DNA of 64,000 nucleotides, taken from contig JAFLEF010000004.1 of the NCBI GenBank assembly GCA_017309115.1, forward strand, positions 124,001 through 188,000, written 5' to 3'. The stretch's first letter is position 1. Every line of letters begins with the position of its first letter. Source of the DNA: Verrucomicrobiota bacterium (lineage in GTDB: Bacteria; Verrucomicrobiota; Verrucomicrobiia; Limisphaerales; UBA9464). This document shows, piece by piece, positions 43,996 to 53,070 of the stretch. The notes under the pieces were generated by a model, which saw only the letters and a list, made by a program, of their open reading frames with translations, did not search any database and had not been told where the DNA came from. A program made the translations under genes and the position numbers.

Positions 43996-44670
43996 TCAGT
44001 GGCAGCAGGAGCCAGTGCTCAGATCCGGACTCAGGTAGGGAATTCCCAGCGCCAACCCGCGCAGGATTAACAGCGTGGCCACTACCGCGAGCGTGGCCGG
44101 CACGAGACGTTGAAACTGATTCCGCCAAGCCAAAGGTAACGCCTGACCCGACAGCGAAAGTCCCAACATCATCGGCAGCGTTCCCAGTCCGAACAACAGC
44201 ATGTACTCTGCACCCGCCAGCACGCCGCCCAACGAAGCGGCGCCGGCCGCAGCGGCATACACCAGTCCGCAGGGCAGCAATCCGTTCAAGCCGCCCAACA
44301 AGGCCAGGGATCCGGTGGTTCGACGGCTGAGCAATTGACCCGCCTGACGTTTCAACCACGCCACCAACTTCAGGATCGGAGTGGACGCCCGATGCGGAAT
44401 CAGCGCCGCCAATCCCAGCAGCATCAGCACGCCAGCCCCCAAGGAAACCCACCGTTGCAGCCCGACCACCGCGAGCGATTTGCCCAACACGCCGAACAAA
44501 ATTCCCAGTGCGGCATACGTCGCCAGACGTCCCGCCTGATACGCCAACCGGCCGAAGACAAACTGAGCGCGCCCTCCGGAGGCCGACGGCAAGGCGAGCA
44601 TCAGCGGCCCGCACATGCCCGCGCAGTGCAGACTTCCGGCAGCTCCCAGCACGAGGGCGGTCCAGAGCAT
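43996..44670 (-). CDS. SafE/TauE-type (DsbD-like) membrane protein of the cbb3 cluster
   Basis: This encodes 224 residues with six hydrophobic helices. The start LHCAGMCGPL carries a CxxxC pair typical of the sulfite-exporter/cytochrome c biogenesis-like proteins found next to cco genes, which are thought to move copper or reducing equivalents. A second conserved segment is LNGLLPCGLVYAAAA. The C-terminus ends with Cys-Cys-His, another possible metal ligand. The last gene of the cbb3 operon, it starts 4 bp after ccoH. Function inferred from context. Confidence 0.82.
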   Translation of the reverse strand: MLWTALVLGAAGSLHCAGMCGPLMLALPSASGGRAQFVFGRLAYQAGRLATYAALGILFGVLGKSLAVVGLQRWVSLGAGVLMLLGLAALIPHRASTPILKLVAWLKRQAGQLLSRRTTGSLALLGGLNGLLPCGLVYAAAAGAASLGGVLAGAEYMLLFGLGTLPMMLGLSLSGQALPLAWRNQFQRLVPATLAVVATLLILRGLALGIPYLSPDLSTGSCCH

Positions 44671-44674
44671 GGCG

Positions 44675-45154
44675 TCAGCGGTTCGGAATCACGACCGGCA
44701 CGTCCTTGAAGAACTCTTCCGCGCCGGCCTTCCACTGAACATGCGCCTTCCATAGGCCGGGTTTGAGAGCTGACACGTCCAGGCGTTGGCGGCCCTGCGC
44801 GTCCAGGATGAGCGGGAAGATCAGGTCGAGCCGGGCATCCGCGGGACGGTAGAGTTTGATTGTCCCGACAGAGTTCGCCGGCACCTGCACTTCCAACTGC
44901 CCGGAACCCGCCACAAGAGCCACGGTGACCTCCGAAGACAACGCCTCCGTGCGGGCCACCCGTTCAATCTGTTCCTGAAAACGAATCTCGTGTTCGTAGT
45001 AGTCCGGACTGACGAGATCCTGGTGGTGCCGGGTGGCAAAGATGCCAAAGCCGACCACCGCGCAGAAGAAGGACCCAAGGAAGGCCACCAAGCCGTACGG
45101 CCAGGGGTTCCAGGAGGGTTTCAACGGAGCGGCAACTGAGGATTCAGTGTTCAT
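44675..45154 (-). CDS. ccoH: Cytochrome oxidase accessory protein FixH/CcoH family
   Basis: This encodes 159 residues. A single N-terminal transmembrane helix (about 17-41) is followed by a periplasmic domain with HHQDLVSPDYYEHEIRFQEQIERV, the family hallmark, and a beta-sandwich ending LKPGLWKAHVQW. FixH helps to assemble cbb3 oxidase. It lies 6 bp downstream of ccoG and 4 bp before the SafE-like gene, in one operon. Confidence 0.9.
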   Translation of the reverse strand: MNTESSVAAPLKPSWNPWPYGLVAFLGSFFCAVVGFGIFATRHHQDLVSPDYYEHEIRFQEQIERVARTEALSSEVTVALVAGSGQLEVQVPANSVGTIKLYRPADARLDLIFPLILDAQGRQRLDVSALKPGLWKAHVQWKAGAEEFFKDVPVVIPNR

Positions 45155-45160
45155 GGCAGT

Positions 45161-46612
45161 TCAGCGGGGGCCAACAAAGGAGGTCTTCACGGTTTCAATC
45201 TGCCGGTCGCCGGAGTACACGCCGATTTTCAGTGAAGTGGTCCGTCCGTCCAGCTTGGCGGGATCCAATTCCACCAGCACGGAGGCCTGGCGAAGCTGAT
45301 CCTTGGGCACCACGAAGTCCGGGGAACCCATGATGGTCACGGTGCCTTCCGTCCCTTCCAACTGGAAGCGGATGGGCAAATCATGAACGGTTTTGTTCAC
45401 TACTTTGACCGTGTAGAGATTGCTGATGCGGCCGTTGGCCATGGTCTGAAACATCGCTCCCGGAGCACGGAGAAACATCGTCTCCACATCCGCCCGGGTG
45501 AACACCAGGACCAGGAACAACGTGATGAGTCCGGTGAGCACGCCCGCGTAGAGTTTCATGCGCGCGGTGAACCGCAGCGGCTGACCGTGCTCAATGCCAT
45601 TGAGCGACGCGTAACGAATCAGACCGCGCGGACGCCCGACCTTGTCCATGATGGTATCGCAGGCATCAATGCAGGCGGTGCAGTTGACGCACTCCATCTG
45701 GATGCCATTGCGGATATCGATACCCGTGGGACATACCGCCACACATTGATGACAGTTGACGCAATCCCCATGGCCTTCGGCCTTCCGGAGTTCGAGCCGT
45801 TGATCCCGTTTCCAGGGAGCCCGGGTTTCTCCGCGTTTATGGTCGTAGGCCACCACCATGGTGTTCTCGTCCAACAGGGCGGATTGGAATCGTCCGTAGG
45901 GACAGATGAAGGTGCACGCTTGCTCGCGGAACCGGGCGAAGATCCCGTAGAACACCAGCGTGAACAGAACCATGAAGGTGAGTCCGACCAGATGCTTCTG
46001 CGGATCGTCCGTCACCAACTGGAACAACTTCTCACTGCCAATGATGTAGGCCAGAAGAGTGTTTCCAATAATGAAGGAAAGACCGAAGAAGATCGCATGC
46101 TTCAGTCCCTTGCGGGCGATCTTGCCACCCGTCCAAGGGGCGGCATCCAGTGCCTTCTGCGCCGGAGCATCACCTTCGATGGCGTACTCAATCTTCCGGA
46201 AGACCATTTCCATCACGATCGTCTGCGGACAGGTCCAACCGCACCACAGCCGACCAAACGCTGTGGTGAAAATCATGATGCCCGCGAAGAAGACCAACAT
46301 CGCCACGGCGAAGATGATCGTGTCCTCCGGCCAGAACATCTGGCCGAGGATGGAAAACTTCCGCTCGACGATGTTAAACATCAGTAGCGGGTTGCCTTGG
46401 ATGCGGACGAAGGGTCCGACAAACATCACGGCGATCAGCACCCAACTCATCCAGGTCCGCCACCGATACCATTTCCCCGAGGGTTTCCGCGGATAGAGCC
46501 AACGGCGGTTTCCGTCTTTGTCAGCAGTGGCCAAATGCTCCCGGAAATCCTCCCAGTTGACCGAGCGCGTGGTCGATTTCGCGTCGTCGGTATCTGGAGG
46601 TTCGGGAGTCAT
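45161..46612 (-). CDS. ccoG: Cytochrome c oxidase accessory protein CcoG (FixG)
   Basis: This encodes 483 residues from ATG 46612; an in-frame ATG at 46633 overlaps the ccoP end. Four to five transmembrane helices in the first half include FGRLWCGWTCPQTIVMEM, a hallmark NapH/FixG motif. Two ferredoxin-type [4Fe-4S] motifs follow: CVNCHQCVAVCP and CVNCTACIDACD (about residues 270-310). The C-terminal periplasmic Ig-like domain is present. CcoG acts in copper reduction and delivery for cbb3 oxidase maturation. Confidence 0.95.
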   Translation of the reverse strand: MTPEPPDTDDAKSTTRSVNWEDFREHLATADKDGNRRWLYPRKPSGKWYRWRTWMSWVLIAVMFVGPFVRIQGNPLLMFNIVERKFSILGQMFWPEDTIIFAVAMLVFFAGIMIFTTAFGRLWCGWTCPQTIVMEMVFRKIEYAIEGDAPAQKALDAAPWTGGKIARKGLKHAIFFGLSFIIGNTLLAYIIGSEKLFQLVTDDPQKHLVGLTFMVLFTLVFYGIFARFREQACTFICPYGRFQSALLDENTMVVAYDHKRGETRAPWKRDQRLELRKAEGHGDCVNCHQCVAVCPTGIDIRNGIQMECVNCTACIDACDTIMDKVGRPRGLIRYASLNGIEHGQPLRFTARMKLYAGVLTGLITLFLVLVFTRADVETMFLRAPGAMFQTMANGRISNLYTVKVVNKTVHDLPIRFQLEGTEGTVTIMGSPDFVVPKDQLRQASVLVELDPAKLDGRTTSLKIGVYSGDRQIETVKTSFVGPR

Positions 46613-46625
46613 AAGCCGGTTCCGG

Positions 46626-47219
46626 TTACTCATAAACTTCGGTCGGGGTCGCTGGCGCCTGATCCTCACGAATCTTCGGATTGGGCGGATTGCTTCCCCT
46701 TAAGGTGTAAATGTAGCTCGCGACCGCGAGAATATCGTCGGGTTTAAAACCCTGTTCCCGCCACGAAAGCATTCCCTTCTCGGGTACGCCGTTCCAGATG
46801 ACCTTCACGTTATCGGCGAACTGGGATCCATGGATCCAATAGTCGTCGCACAAATTGGGACCCACGAGTCCTCCACCGTCATTGCGGTGGCAGGGGGAAC
46901 AGTAGGTCAGGAACAACTCGCGACCCCGATCGTTGATGGCGGCTTCCTTACTCGGGGTCACCGAACCGATGGTTGCTTCGAAACGTCCGATTGCCGCTTG
47001 TTTGATGGCGTTGCCTTGGACCATTTCGGCCTGATAAGCGGCCACTTGGAGATCACCTTTGCCGAGCACGTGATAGTACACGAGATAGACGGCAGCGAAG
47101 ATTGTGCAGAGGTAAAACAACCAGACCCACCAACGGGGAAGGTTATTGTCGAGTTCCTGGATGCCGTCCGCTTCGTGATCGAGCAACAGCGGGTCCCGGG
47201 GCGTTTTGGAATCATTCAT
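46626..47219 (-). CDS. ccoP: cbb3 cytochrome c oxidase subunit III, single-heme CcoP
   Basis: This encodes 197 residues. A short N-terminal part with one transmembrane helix (LPRWWVWLFYLCTIFAAVYLVYYHV) is followed by one cytochrome c domain with CSPCH (about residue 107) and the NLCDDYWIHG segment. Proteobacterial CcoP usually has two heme domains and about 300 residues; this one has a single CxxCH. It passes electrons from soluble cytochrome c to CcoO. A ribosome binding site AAAGGAG precedes the ATG, which overlaps the ccoQ end by 8 bp. Confidence 0.93.
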   Translation of the reverse strand: MNDSKTPRDPLLLDHEADGIQELDNNLPRWWVWLFYLCTIFAAVYLVYYHVLGKGDLQVAAYQAEMVQGNAIKQAAIGRFEATIGSVTPSKEAAINDRGRELFLTYCSPCHRNDGGGLVGPNLCDDYWIHGSQFADNVKVIWNGVPEKGMLSWREQGFKPDDILAVASYIYTLRGSNPPNPKIREDQAPATPTEVYE

Positions 47220-47421
47220 GGCGGAGGTCTCCTTTCAGTTGAGGGCAAGGACCGGAATAGGTGTCGTCGGCCAGCGGCAGTGCGCTCATGTGGTTCAGAA
47301 ACGGTCGTTTTTTGAGCAGCGCAAAGATCAGCGCCACGGTGAACACGGTGAAGAACAGGCAGACGGAAACGATCCCGTATAGGCCGATGCCGCCCACGTG
47401 AGTCAGGACATTCTTGATCAT
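47212..47421 (-). CDS. ccoQ: cbb3 oxidase small subunit CcoQ-like
   Basis: This encodes 69 residues with one transmembrane helix (about 12-36, IGLYGIVSVCLFFTVFTVALIFALL) and a hydrophilic tail ending in PLADDTYSGP-like residues, typical for FixQ/CcoQ-like proteins. It stabilises the oxidase complex. It is located between ccoNO and ccoP, 6 bp after the former and overlapping the latter. Confidence 0.8.
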   Translation of the reverse strand: MIKNVLTHVGGIGLYGIVSVCLFFTVFTVALIFALLKKRPFLNHMSALPLADDTYSGPCPQLKGDLRHE

Positions 47422-47427
47422 GGTCGT

Positions 47428-49602
47428 TTAAGGCTGGGGGTTGCTGGCGAGTTCGGTTCCGGTCGCCGGGGTCTCGAGCGCCGCCGTCGGTGCTGCGGCC
47501 TTGAGATCGGTGCCCAAACGCTGCAGGTACGCGATCATTCCGATGATCTCGGAATCCGGCGGGGCATTGCTGATCGAGCCGAACTGGAGATTGGCGACAA
47601 TCTTGGCCGACTGCGCTTGGAGATCCTTGAGAGCATCCTCTTTCTCATAGCCCTCCGGATATGGCACTCCGACCTTGCGCAGGGCGCGAATACGGGCCGG
47701 GAGCGAATTCAGGTCCAGCTTCTGGGTGAGCAGCCACGGATAGGGCGGCATGATGGATCCAGGCGAGGTGGAGCGAGGATCCTCCATGTGATTGTAGTGC
47801 CAGGCGTCCGGATACTTGCCGCCGACCCGATGCAAATCGGGGCCAGTCCGCTTCGATCCCCACAGGAACGGATGATCGAAGACAAACTCGCCGGCCTTGG
47901 AGTACTCGCCATAACGTTCGGTCTCGGAACGGAACGGACGAATCATTTGGGAATGGCAGCCCACACAGCCTTCGCGGATGTACAGGTCGCGGCCCAACAC
48001 TTCCAACGGCGTGTAGGGCTTCACGCTCGAGATCGTCGGAACGTTCGACTTGATCAGATAGAGCGGGATGATTTCCACCGCGCCACCAATCAGCACCAAC
48101 ACCACCGCGAAGATGGTCATCAGGCCAGCCTTGCCCTCGAGCCAACGATGTCCGGAGCCATCGGGATGCTTGTCTTCCGAGAGCGGTGCGGCCTGAACTT
48201 CGGTGTCGCCTTCAAAGACGCCCGACTTCGCCGTGCGATACAGGTTGTAGGCACCGATGCAGGCGCCAATCAGATACAACGTTCCGCCAATGGCGCGGAG
48301 TCGGTACATCGGGATCAACTGGAGGACCGTCTCCAGGAAGTTCGGATACCGCAGGAAGCCATCCGGCGTGAATTCCTTCCACATCAGACCCTGGGTAATG
48401 CCCGCCCAGTACATGGGGATCGCGTAGAACATGATGCCCATCAACCCGAGCCAGAAGTGCCAGTTCGCCAGCTTAAGGGAGTACAACTTCGTGTTCCACA
48501 AACGCGGGAACAGCCAGTAGAGCATTGAGAAGGTCAGGAATCCGTTCCAACCCAGGGCGCCCGTGTGAACGTGGGCGATGGTCCAGTCGGTGTAGTGCGA
48601 GAGTGAGTTGACGCTCTTGATCGACAGCAGCGGTCCTTCCAGCGTGGACATACCGTACGCCGTCACCGCGACCACCATGAACTTCAGCACGGGATCCTGA
48701 CGAACCTTGTCCCAGGCGCCGCGCAGGGTGAGCAGACCGTTCAGCATGCCGCCCCAGGACGGAGCCACCAGCATGACCGAGAAGGCCATTCCTAGGGACT
48801 GCGCCCAATCCGGCAAGGCGGTGTAGAGGAGATGGTGGGGACCCGCCCAGATGTAGATGAAGATCAGCGACCAAAAGTGAATGATCGACAGGCGGTAGCT
48901 GAACACCGGCCGATTCGCGGCCTTGGGCAGGAAGTAGTACATCAGGCCGAGGTACGGCGTGGTGAGGAAGAAGGCGACGGCGTTGTGGCCGTACCACCAC
49001 TGCACCAGCGCGTCCTGGACGCCGGCGTACACCGGATAGCTCTTGAGGAATCCCGCCGGCACTTCGATCGAATTGCCGATGTGCAGGATGGCCACGGTGA
49101 TGGCCGTGGAGATGTAGAACCAGATCGCGACGTAGAGATGTTTCTCGCGGCGTTTGGCGATGGTGCCGAAAAGATTGATGGCGAACGCCACCCACACCAC
49201 GGCGATGGCAATGTCAATCGGCCACTCCAGTTCCGCGTACTCCTTGCTGGTGGTGAAACCGAGCGGGAGGGTGACCGCCGCGGCCACGATGATTGCGTTC
49301 CAGCCCCAGAAGTTGAACCAGCTCAGGGTGTCATTGAACATCCGCGCCTTGCAGAGCCGCTGCAGGGAATAATAGATGCCGGTGAACATGCCGTTGCCAA
49401 CGAACGCGAAGATGACCGCGTTGGTGTGCAACGGCCTGAGCCGTCCGAAGGTGATGTACTGGAGGCCGGCATTCAGACCGGGCCAAAACAATTCGCAGGC
49501 CGCCAGCAAACCGGCTGCGAGTCCAACGATGGCCCAGACGATCGTGGCGATCGCAAACGCGCGCACGATCCGGTTGTCATATTTGAATGTATCAATCTTC
49601 AT
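47428..49602 (-). CDS. ccoNO: Fused cbb3 oxidase subunits I and II (CcoN-CcoO)
   Basis: This encodes 724 residues from ATG 49602, with GAGGAAG just upstream. Residues 1 to about 465 are CcoN with 12 or more helices and the metal-ligand histidines (WWYGHNAVAFFLT, AGPHHLLYT, TDWTIAHVHTGALGWNG). After a linker and one helix (about 500-520) comes the CcoO part with the heme motif CVGCH and SQMIRPFRSETERYGEYS. The complex reduces oxygen to water at low oxygen tension and pumps protons. The fusion is known from several phyla outside Proteobacteria. Confidence 0.95.
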   Translation of the reverse strand: MKIDTFKYDNRIVRAFAIATIVWAIVGLAAGLLAACELFWPGLNAGLQYITFGRLRPLHTNAVIFAFVGNGMFTGIYYSLQRLCKARMFNDTLSWFNFWGWNAIIVAAAVTLPLGFTTSKEYAELEWPIDIAIAVVWVAFAINLFGTIAKRREKHLYVAIWFYISTAITVAILHIGNSIEVPAGFLKSYPVYAGVQDALVQWWYGHNAVAFFLTTPYLGLMYYFLPKAANRPVFSYRLSIIHFWSLIFIYIWAGPHHLLYTALPDWAQSLGMAFSVMLVAPSWGGMLNGLLTLRGAWDKVRQDPVLKFMVVAVTAYGMSTLEGPLLSIKSVNSLSHYTDWTIAHVHTGALGWNGFLTFSMLYWLFPRLWNTKLYSLKLANWHFWLGLMGIMFYAIPMYWAGITQGLMWKEFTPDGFLRYPNFLETVLQLIPMYRLRAIGGTLYLIGACIGAYNLYRTAKSGVFEGDTEVQAAPLSEDKHPDGSGHRWLEGKAGLMTIFAVVLVLIGGAVEIIPLYLIKSNVPTISSVKPYTPLEVLGRDLYIREGCVGCHSQMIRPFRSETERYGEYSKAGEFVFDHPFLWGSKRTGPDLHRVGGKYPDAWHYNHMEDPRSTSPGSIMPPYPWLLTQKLDLNSLPARIRALRKVGVPYPEGYEKEDALKDLQAQSAKIVANLQFGSISNAPPDSEIIGMIAYLQRLGTDLKAAAPTAALETPATGTELASNPQP

Positions 49603-49603
49603 C

Positions 49604-49786
49604 TCAGCTTCCTCGTTCTTGGTCCAAAGTTTCGCGGCGAACTCGCGCCGTCTCATCCGTCAGCAATCGCATCGACGGCGTGGCCGTGTCCTCGTATTGC
49701 CCGGAACGCACCGCCCAGAAAAACGCGCCGAGAAACCCGGCCGCGATGACGATGCTGAAGGGAATCAGCAGCAGAATAACACTCAT
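49604..49786 (-). CDS. ccoS: cbb3 oxidase maturation protein CcoS
   Basis: This encodes 60 residues. An N-terminal helix (SVILLLIPFSIVIAAGFLGAFFWAV) is followed by the family signature SGQYEDTATPSMRLL. CcoS is needed to incorporate cofactors into CcoN. A strong ribosome binding site (GGAGGAA) precedes ATG 49786; the start overlaps the ccoI stop by 4 bp, and its own stop is 1 bp before the ccoNO start. Confidence 0.93.
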   Translation of the reverse strand: MSVILLLIPFSIVIAAGFLGAFFWAVRSGQYEDTATPSMRLLTDETARVRRETLDQERGS

Positions 49787-52284
49787 GAAAGTTCCTCCCC
49801 GGTGCCCAATACGGGACCCAGACCAGCCCGGCGCCCGAACCAGTGCACCGCTCCCACCGCGAAGGCGACCACAGTCACCGAACTCAGCGGCATCAGGATG
49901 GCGCACACCACCGGCGAAAGCTGACCCGCCGCCGCGATCGAGAGCCCGATTACATTGTACAGGGTCGAGATCACGAAGCTGGCCCGAATCAGGTTCAGCG
50001 TGGTCCCGGCAAATTTCCGCAAGGCCCCCAGACGCGACAGTCGGCTTGCCTCCAGAATCACGTCGCTCGCGGGAGAAAAGGCGCCAATCTGTTCCACCAC
50101 CGCGACCCCGACCTGACTTTGCCGGAGCGCTCCGGCGTCGTTCAGGCCATCCCCGACCATCATCACGGAGCGTCCCTGCTCCTGCAGCGAGCGGATGAAC
50201 TCCAGTTTGCGGGCCGGGCTTTGATTGAATTCCAAGGTCGCTGGCAGACCAAACAACGCGCGGAAACGAGCGGCCTCGCGATCGTTATCCCCACTCAGCA
50301 ACGCCAAATCACAATCAGTCGCCAGGCCCTGCAACAAACGATCCGTTTCCGGACGGAGGGAATTGGCGACCGTAAACCGGCCGCAGTAGCGGCCATCCCG
50401 AGCCACATGGACTGAAGACGCTTCCAGAGCCGACGCCGAGAGCTCGACGCCCGCTTCGCGCAGCCACTCCGGTGAACCCAGCCACCATTCCCGACCCTCA
50501 ACCCGGCCCGTCACTCCCTGACCCAACACTTCAGAAAACTCCTCTACTTCCGGAGCGACTTCCGAGTCAGGCGTCAGACTCGCCACTACCCGACGCGCCA
50601 GCGGATGACTCGATTGACTGGCCAGCGCGCGAATGGCCCGCAGTTCCTCCGGACGCAGCTCCGTTCCGGTGAACTTGACCTCGCCTCCAGCGGTGGCCGT
50701 CAGGGTGCCCGTCTTGTCGAACACAACGGAATCAATCCCGGCCAACGCTTCCAGCACCTGACCGTTGCGCAGAAAGAATCCGCGACGGCCCAACACCCGA
50801 ACCGCCGTCCCCAGCGTGAACGGTGCCGCCAGGGCGAGAGCACAGGGGCAGGCGACGATCAGGACCCCCACGAACGCCCGGATTCCCCGTGCCGGATCGC
50901 TCCATGTCCAGAACGCCGCCGCCCCTGCGGCGATCAGCAAAATCAACCACGTGAACCGCACGCTGTATCGGTTGGTCAGCGTGTCGAAGGTGTCGTCCTT
51001 TTCCTTGCGGAAGGCTTCCTGATTCCACAGCGACGTCAGGTAGCTCTGGGAAACCGGCTTGAGAATCTCCAAGTCGATCGTACCACCCGTCTGACAGCCG
51101 CCGGCATAGAGCACGTCGTTCACCTGACGCGACACCGGGTCGGCTTCTCCGGTGACAAAACTGTAGTCCATCGAGGCCTGGCCCCGGATCAGCCGCGCAT
51201 CGGCCGGCACCAACTCGCCATGCCGAATTCGCAAATGGTCGCCCACGTTCAACTGCGCCAGGGACACGCGCTCCTCGGTGCCTGCGTTCAGCCGAATCAC
51301 CGAGAGCGGGAAGAACGCCTTGTAATCCCGATCAAAGGTCAGGCGATCAAAGGCCTTTTGCTGGAACACCCGGCCGGACAATAGGAAGAACAGCAGGCCG
51401 GCGAGGGAATCAAAGTAACCTTCCCCGTGTCCGCTGAGGACTTCGTAAGCGCTCTGGGCAAACAACGCTGCAATACCGAGCGCAATCGGCACCTCGATGC
51501 TCAGGCGCCGTTGTTGCAAACTGTACCAAGCTGCCCGCCAGTAATCCGCCGCGCTGAACAGAACCACCGGAAGGCCCAGCAACAGGCTCAGCACGCCAAA
51601 CATCTTTTGGAAGGTCGGGCCGCTGAACGCATCCAGACCGAAGTAGCCCGGCAGGCTGAACAGCATCGTGTTGCCGAACACAAAACCCGCGACCCCCAAT
51701 TGCAGCCAGAGGCGTCGCGGAACGGCGGAGCCACGTCGGGAATCCAGCGCCGACAATTTCAAGTCGGGCGGATATCCCAGGGTATCCAACACGCCGGCCA
51801 CCTTCGCCAACGAGACCTGTCGGGGATCAAATTGAATGGAGACTTCACGCCGGGCGAAATTGACCGTGCTCGAACCCACCCCGGGTTGAAGCCGGAACAG
51901 GTTTTCCAACAACCAGACACACGCCACACAGTGAATCGCCGGTACGTGGAAGGTGACCCGCTGCGTCTCGTCACTGGCAAAATCCAGCAAGCGGTCCCGC
52001 ACCGATGACTCATCCAGAAACGCGTAGCGGTCTTCGCCGGTCAGTACGGGCTGACGTCGCCCGGGGGTCGCCCCGAGATCGTAGTAGTGGCCCAGGCCCT
52101 GATCCTGGAGCAGTTCATGAACGGTCTGACAGCCCAAGCAGCAGAAGTGGCGTTCACCCCGAACATGATTCCGATCCGGACAGGGCGTTCCACAGTGGAA
52201 GCAGGCCACCGCCAACTCCGGCCCACCGGCAGAATCCACGCTCCGGGCATCGCGGAGCGGGTGTTGAGAGAGGGCGGCGGTCAT
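49783..52284 (-). CDS. ccoI: Copper-transporting P1B-type ATPase CcoI (FixI)
   Basis: This encodes 833 residues from ATG 52284 (an in-frame ATG at 52329 is possible). The N-terminal cysteine cluster (CFHCGTPCP, CCLGCQTVHE) and a heavy-metal-associated domain with HCVACVWLLE precede eight transmembrane helices, the CPC metal site (VACPCALALA), the phosphorylation motif DKTGTLT and the hinge GDGLNDAGAL. It supplies copper for the CcoN active site. It is the first gene of the cbb3 operon here; in most bacteria ccoIS lies at the end. Confidence 0.94.
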   Translation of the reverse strand: MTAALSQHPLRDARSVDSAGGPELAVACFHCGTPCPDRNHVRGERHFCCLGCQTVHELLQDQGLGHYYDLGATPGRRQPVLTGEDRYAFLDESSVRDRLLDFASDETQRVTFHVPAIHCVACVWLLENLFRLQPGVGSSTVNFARREVSIQFDPRQVSLAKVAGVLDTLGYPPDLKLSALDSRRGSAVPRRLWLQLGVAGFVFGNTMLFSLPGYFGLDAFSGPTFQKMFGVLSLLLGLPVVLFSAADYWRAAWYSLQQRRLSIEVPIALGIAALFAQSAYEVLSGHGEGYFDSLAGLLFFLLSGRVFQQKAFDRLTFDRDYKAFFPLSVIRLNAGTEERVSLAQLNVGDHLRIRHGELVPADARLIRGQASMDYSFVTGEADPVSRQVNDVLYAGGCQTGGTIDLEILKPVSQSYLTSLWNQEAFRKEKDDTFDTLTNRYSVRFTWLILLIAAGAAAFWTWSDPARGIRAFVGVLIVACPCALALAAPFTLGTAVRVLGRRGFFLRNGQVLEALAGIDSVVFDKTGTLTATAGGEVKFTGTELRPEELRAIRALASQSSHPLARRVVASLTPDSEVAPEVEEFSEVLGQGVTGRVEGREWWLGSPEWLREAGVELSASALEASSVHVARDGRYCGRFTVANSLRPETDRLLQGLATDCDLALLSGDNDREAARFRALFGLPATLEFNQSPARKLEFIRSLQEQGRSVMMVGDGLNDAGALRQSQVGVAVVEQIGAFSPASDVILEASRLSRLGALRKFAGTTLNLIRASFVISTLYNVIGLSIAAAGQLSPVVCAILMPLSSVTVVAFAVGAVHWFGRRAGLGPVLGTGEELS

Positions 52285-53070
52285 AGGACTCGGTTCAGCG
52301 GCCCTAACTAGCCCTTTTTGGGGCTCCATCCGCTATACGGACGTTGCGCAAGGCTGAACCGATTCTGTCATAAGAAGCCGCGCTGATGAAAAGGGACGAG
52401 CCTACTCAGCAAGATCGAGGTACCGGAATCAAAGCCATCGAAAGTCCCAGGTTTCCAGCTGGGAACCCGGATCGGACATTTACCTGGAGACCAATCCTAG
52501 TCGCGCGATCAACAATCTCCCTCCCAACAGATTACGCCTCGGGAATCCCACCAACCCGATTACTACCTCCTTCGTTGTCCGGCGGAATCCAAGCGAAGGC
52601 CCTACCTTCAGAGCGTCGCCTGAAAACACCTCCCAGACGACCGCTCGCTACTAACCTCCTTTTGTTGTCACCACTCCCGCCTTCCATGCGTTGGATTACA
52701 GAACGTAGATAGAGAAAAGGCGTGGTCGGGAAAGCGGCGCTCAGGTTCGCCGGCAAGACTGGACTGCTCCGATTCTTGAAAAAACGGGCACTCAGGCCCT
52801 CTTTTTCACGAAGCTTCAAACCAACCCGATCTTTCTCCCGCCGTCCCTTCCTTTGCCACGCGTCCCAAGTGCCTCAAACCGGGCCACGAGAGTAAGTTCC
52901 TACCTGGACCCAGGTAGAGGAATATACTCGCAGGTCGGTATTGGCCTCGGAATGGTTTGGGTCAGTATCTGGGTTCGCGATCGGTTCGCTTCCGGCAGCA
53001 CGATTTCATGGTTGTCCTCCCGCATAATGGCTCGCCTGCCGAGCCGGTTCGCCCGCGCCCAGGGCGGTGG
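52285..53070. other. Intergenic region between ccoI and the large sensor kinase
   Basis: About 790 bp with divergent promoters. No FNR-type TTGAT-N4-ATCAA box was found near ccoI; a TTGCGCAA palindrome lies at 52344-52351. GGGC/GCCC with A and T runs at 52780-52806 is a weak terminator-like hairpin. No gene is convincing. Confidence 0.4.
52900..52917. promoter_or_regulatory. Perfect palindrome upstream of the sensor kinase gene
   Basis: CTACCTGG-AC-CCAGGTAG has 8-bp perfect arms and is immediately followed by AATATACT (TATACT at 52923-52928 could be a -10 element). It lies 153 bp before the kinase start and could be an operator. Confidence 0.4.

Noticed and set aside
52344-52351. TTGCGCAA as an FNR/Anr box for ccoI
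   Set aside because: It lacks the TTGAT-N4-ATCAA form; it is only an 8-bp palindrome.
52532-52819. 95-codon minus-strand frame upstream of the sensor kinase
   Set aside because: Low-complexity basic composition, no start context and no recognisable family.
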